Shown one piece after another: positions 63,545 to 64,000 of a DNA stretch of 64,000 nt. Position numbers and translations under genes: made by a program. The notes under the pieces were generated by a model. It saw nothing but the letters and a program-made list of their open reading frames with translations. It made no database searches and had not been told where the DNA came from. Source of the stretch: Dyella_B acidisoli (GTDB taxonomy: Bacteria; Pseudomonadota; Gammaproteobacteria; Xanthomonadales; Rhodanobacteraceae); NCBI RefSeq assembly GCF_049532895.1, contig NZ_CP064031.1, forward strand, positions 434,001 to 498,000. Direction: 5' to 3'. Every line of letters begins with the position of its first letter. The first letter of the stretch is position 1.

Positions 63545-63636
63545 CACGGCCGTCATTCCTGCGAAGGTGGGAATCCATTTTCAGCGCTCACTTAAGAGCA
63601 AAATAGATTCTCGCTTTCGCAGGAATGACGGCCGTG
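63545..63636. repeat. REP-type inverted pair (GTCATTCC family), copy 3
   Basis: Outer arms CACGGCCGTCATTCCTGCGA (63545-63564) and TCGCAGGAATGACGGCCGTG (63617-63636) are exact reverse complements. Inner parts are more diverged than in the copies at 14117 and 23747. It lies between convergent alkB and pgk and may end both transcripts. Confidence 0.8.
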
Positions 63637-63649
63637 TGAGGTTACGTGT

Positions 63650-64000
63650 TTACTTCGCTGTCCGCGCCTTGAGGGCAGCCACCGCCGGCAGTTCCTTGCC
63701 TTCCAGGAATTCCAGGAACGCGCCACCGCCGGTGGAAATGTAAGAAACCTTGTCCTCAATCCCATACTTTTCTACCGCCGCCAACGTGTCACCGCCGCCG
63801 GCAATGGAAAACGCCTTGGAATTGGCGACCGCGTGCGCCAACACTTCCGTGCCCTTGCCGAATGCATCGAATTCGAACACGCCCACCGGACCGTTCCACA
63901 CGACCGTGCCAGCCTTGGCGATCAGTTCGGCATACAGCTTGGCGGTCTCCGGGCCGATGTCGAGGATCATCTCGCCGTCCTTCACCTGATCCACGGCTTT
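63650..64000 (-). CDS. pgk: phosphoglycerate kinase, C-terminal part (runs off the window)
   Basis: The last 116 residues or so of a glycolytic enzyme that moves phosphate from 1,3-bisphosphoglycerate to ADP. The C-terminal domain motifs are clear: DIGPETAKLYAELI, VVWNGPVGVFEFDAFGKGTE (ATP-binding loop), SIAGGGDTLAAVEKYG and the hinge-end VSYISTGGGAFLEFLEGKELP. The reading frame is open to the window edge, so the start lies beyond 64000. Confidence 0.95.
   Translation of the reverse strand, partial: KAVDQVKDGEMILDIGPETAKLYAELIAKAGTVVWNGPVGVFEFDAFGKGTEVLAHAVANSKAFSIAGGGDTLAAVEKYGIEDKVSYISTGGGAFLEFLEGKELPAVAALKARTAK

Overview
The window comes from a GC-rich gammaproteobacterium. The gene set (full-length 16S-tRNA-Ile-tRNA-Ala-23S-5S operon, PPi-dependent phosphofructokinase, H+-pyrophosphatase, a second LexA with imuA-imuB-dnaE2, MetX-type homoserine acyltransferase behind a SAM riboswitch) points to the Xanthomonadales, most likely family Rhodanobacteraceae (Dyella/Luteibacter/Rhodanobacter-like). 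This placement rests on gene content; no alignment was run. There is no prophage, transposase, CRISPR array or plasmid signature. The region reads as chromosomal core with a few accessory loci.

Layout. 1-6.3 kb: small metabolic and regulatory genes (AraC + SRPBCC pair, DUF3224 protein, an MFS/aldo-keto reductase/alcohol dehydrogenase operon divergent from a LysR gene). 6.7-10 kb: a trimeric autotransporter adhesin. 10-23.7 kb: ppa, two MocR regulators, a 4-TM protein behind a structured leader, a prolyl-4-hydroxylase-like oxygenase, a secreted prolyl oligopeptidase, an HAF-repeat protein, hppA, pfp and adk. The genes ppa, hppA, pfp and adk give a pyrophosphate-centred energy module. 23.9-29.4 kb: mpl, an ABC exporter pair, a LON-domain protein and an SDR.

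29.6-36.4 kb is the most interesting part. A sigma-54 activator (447 aa) faces a six-gene operon on the minus strand whose order and protein types match the Pseudomonas functional-amyloid operon fapABCDEF: small exported protein, two exported three-repeat proteins, C39-type peptidase, Ser/Thr/Asn-rich exported protein, outer-membrane beta-barrel with an N-terminal coiled coil. A near-consensus -24/-12 promoter lies 38 bp before the first gene, with two copies of an 8-bp motif further upstream. I interpret this as a diverged Fap-like amyloid system with its own sigma-54 regulator.

36.7-41.3 kb: class III aminotransferase, glyoxalase, voltage-gated K+ channel with a C-terminal zinc ribbon, hemL, rubredoxin and a 56-aa protein. 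41.5-47 kb: the rRNA operon with promoter, boxA and terminator. 47.2-55.4 kb: a decayed DUF5672 gene, a cysteine-synthase-family gene, then the methionine block: promoter with tandem ACGTC motifs, SAM-I riboswitch with an SD-sequestering hairpin, metX-metB-hom, an APC permease, and metF behind its own operator-like palindrome. 55.4-64 kb: a DUF4124-type protein, ilvE, and an SOS mutagenesis operon lexA2-imuA-imuB-dnaE2 that appears to run on into alkB, then the end of pgk at the right edge.

Intergenic spaces carry several families of palindromic repeats (GTCATTCCCGC-type REP pairs, CCCTCCCC/GGGGAGGG hairpins, CTGGGGTTTGCACCCCAG hairpins). One REP-like pair lies inside the 3' end of imuA.
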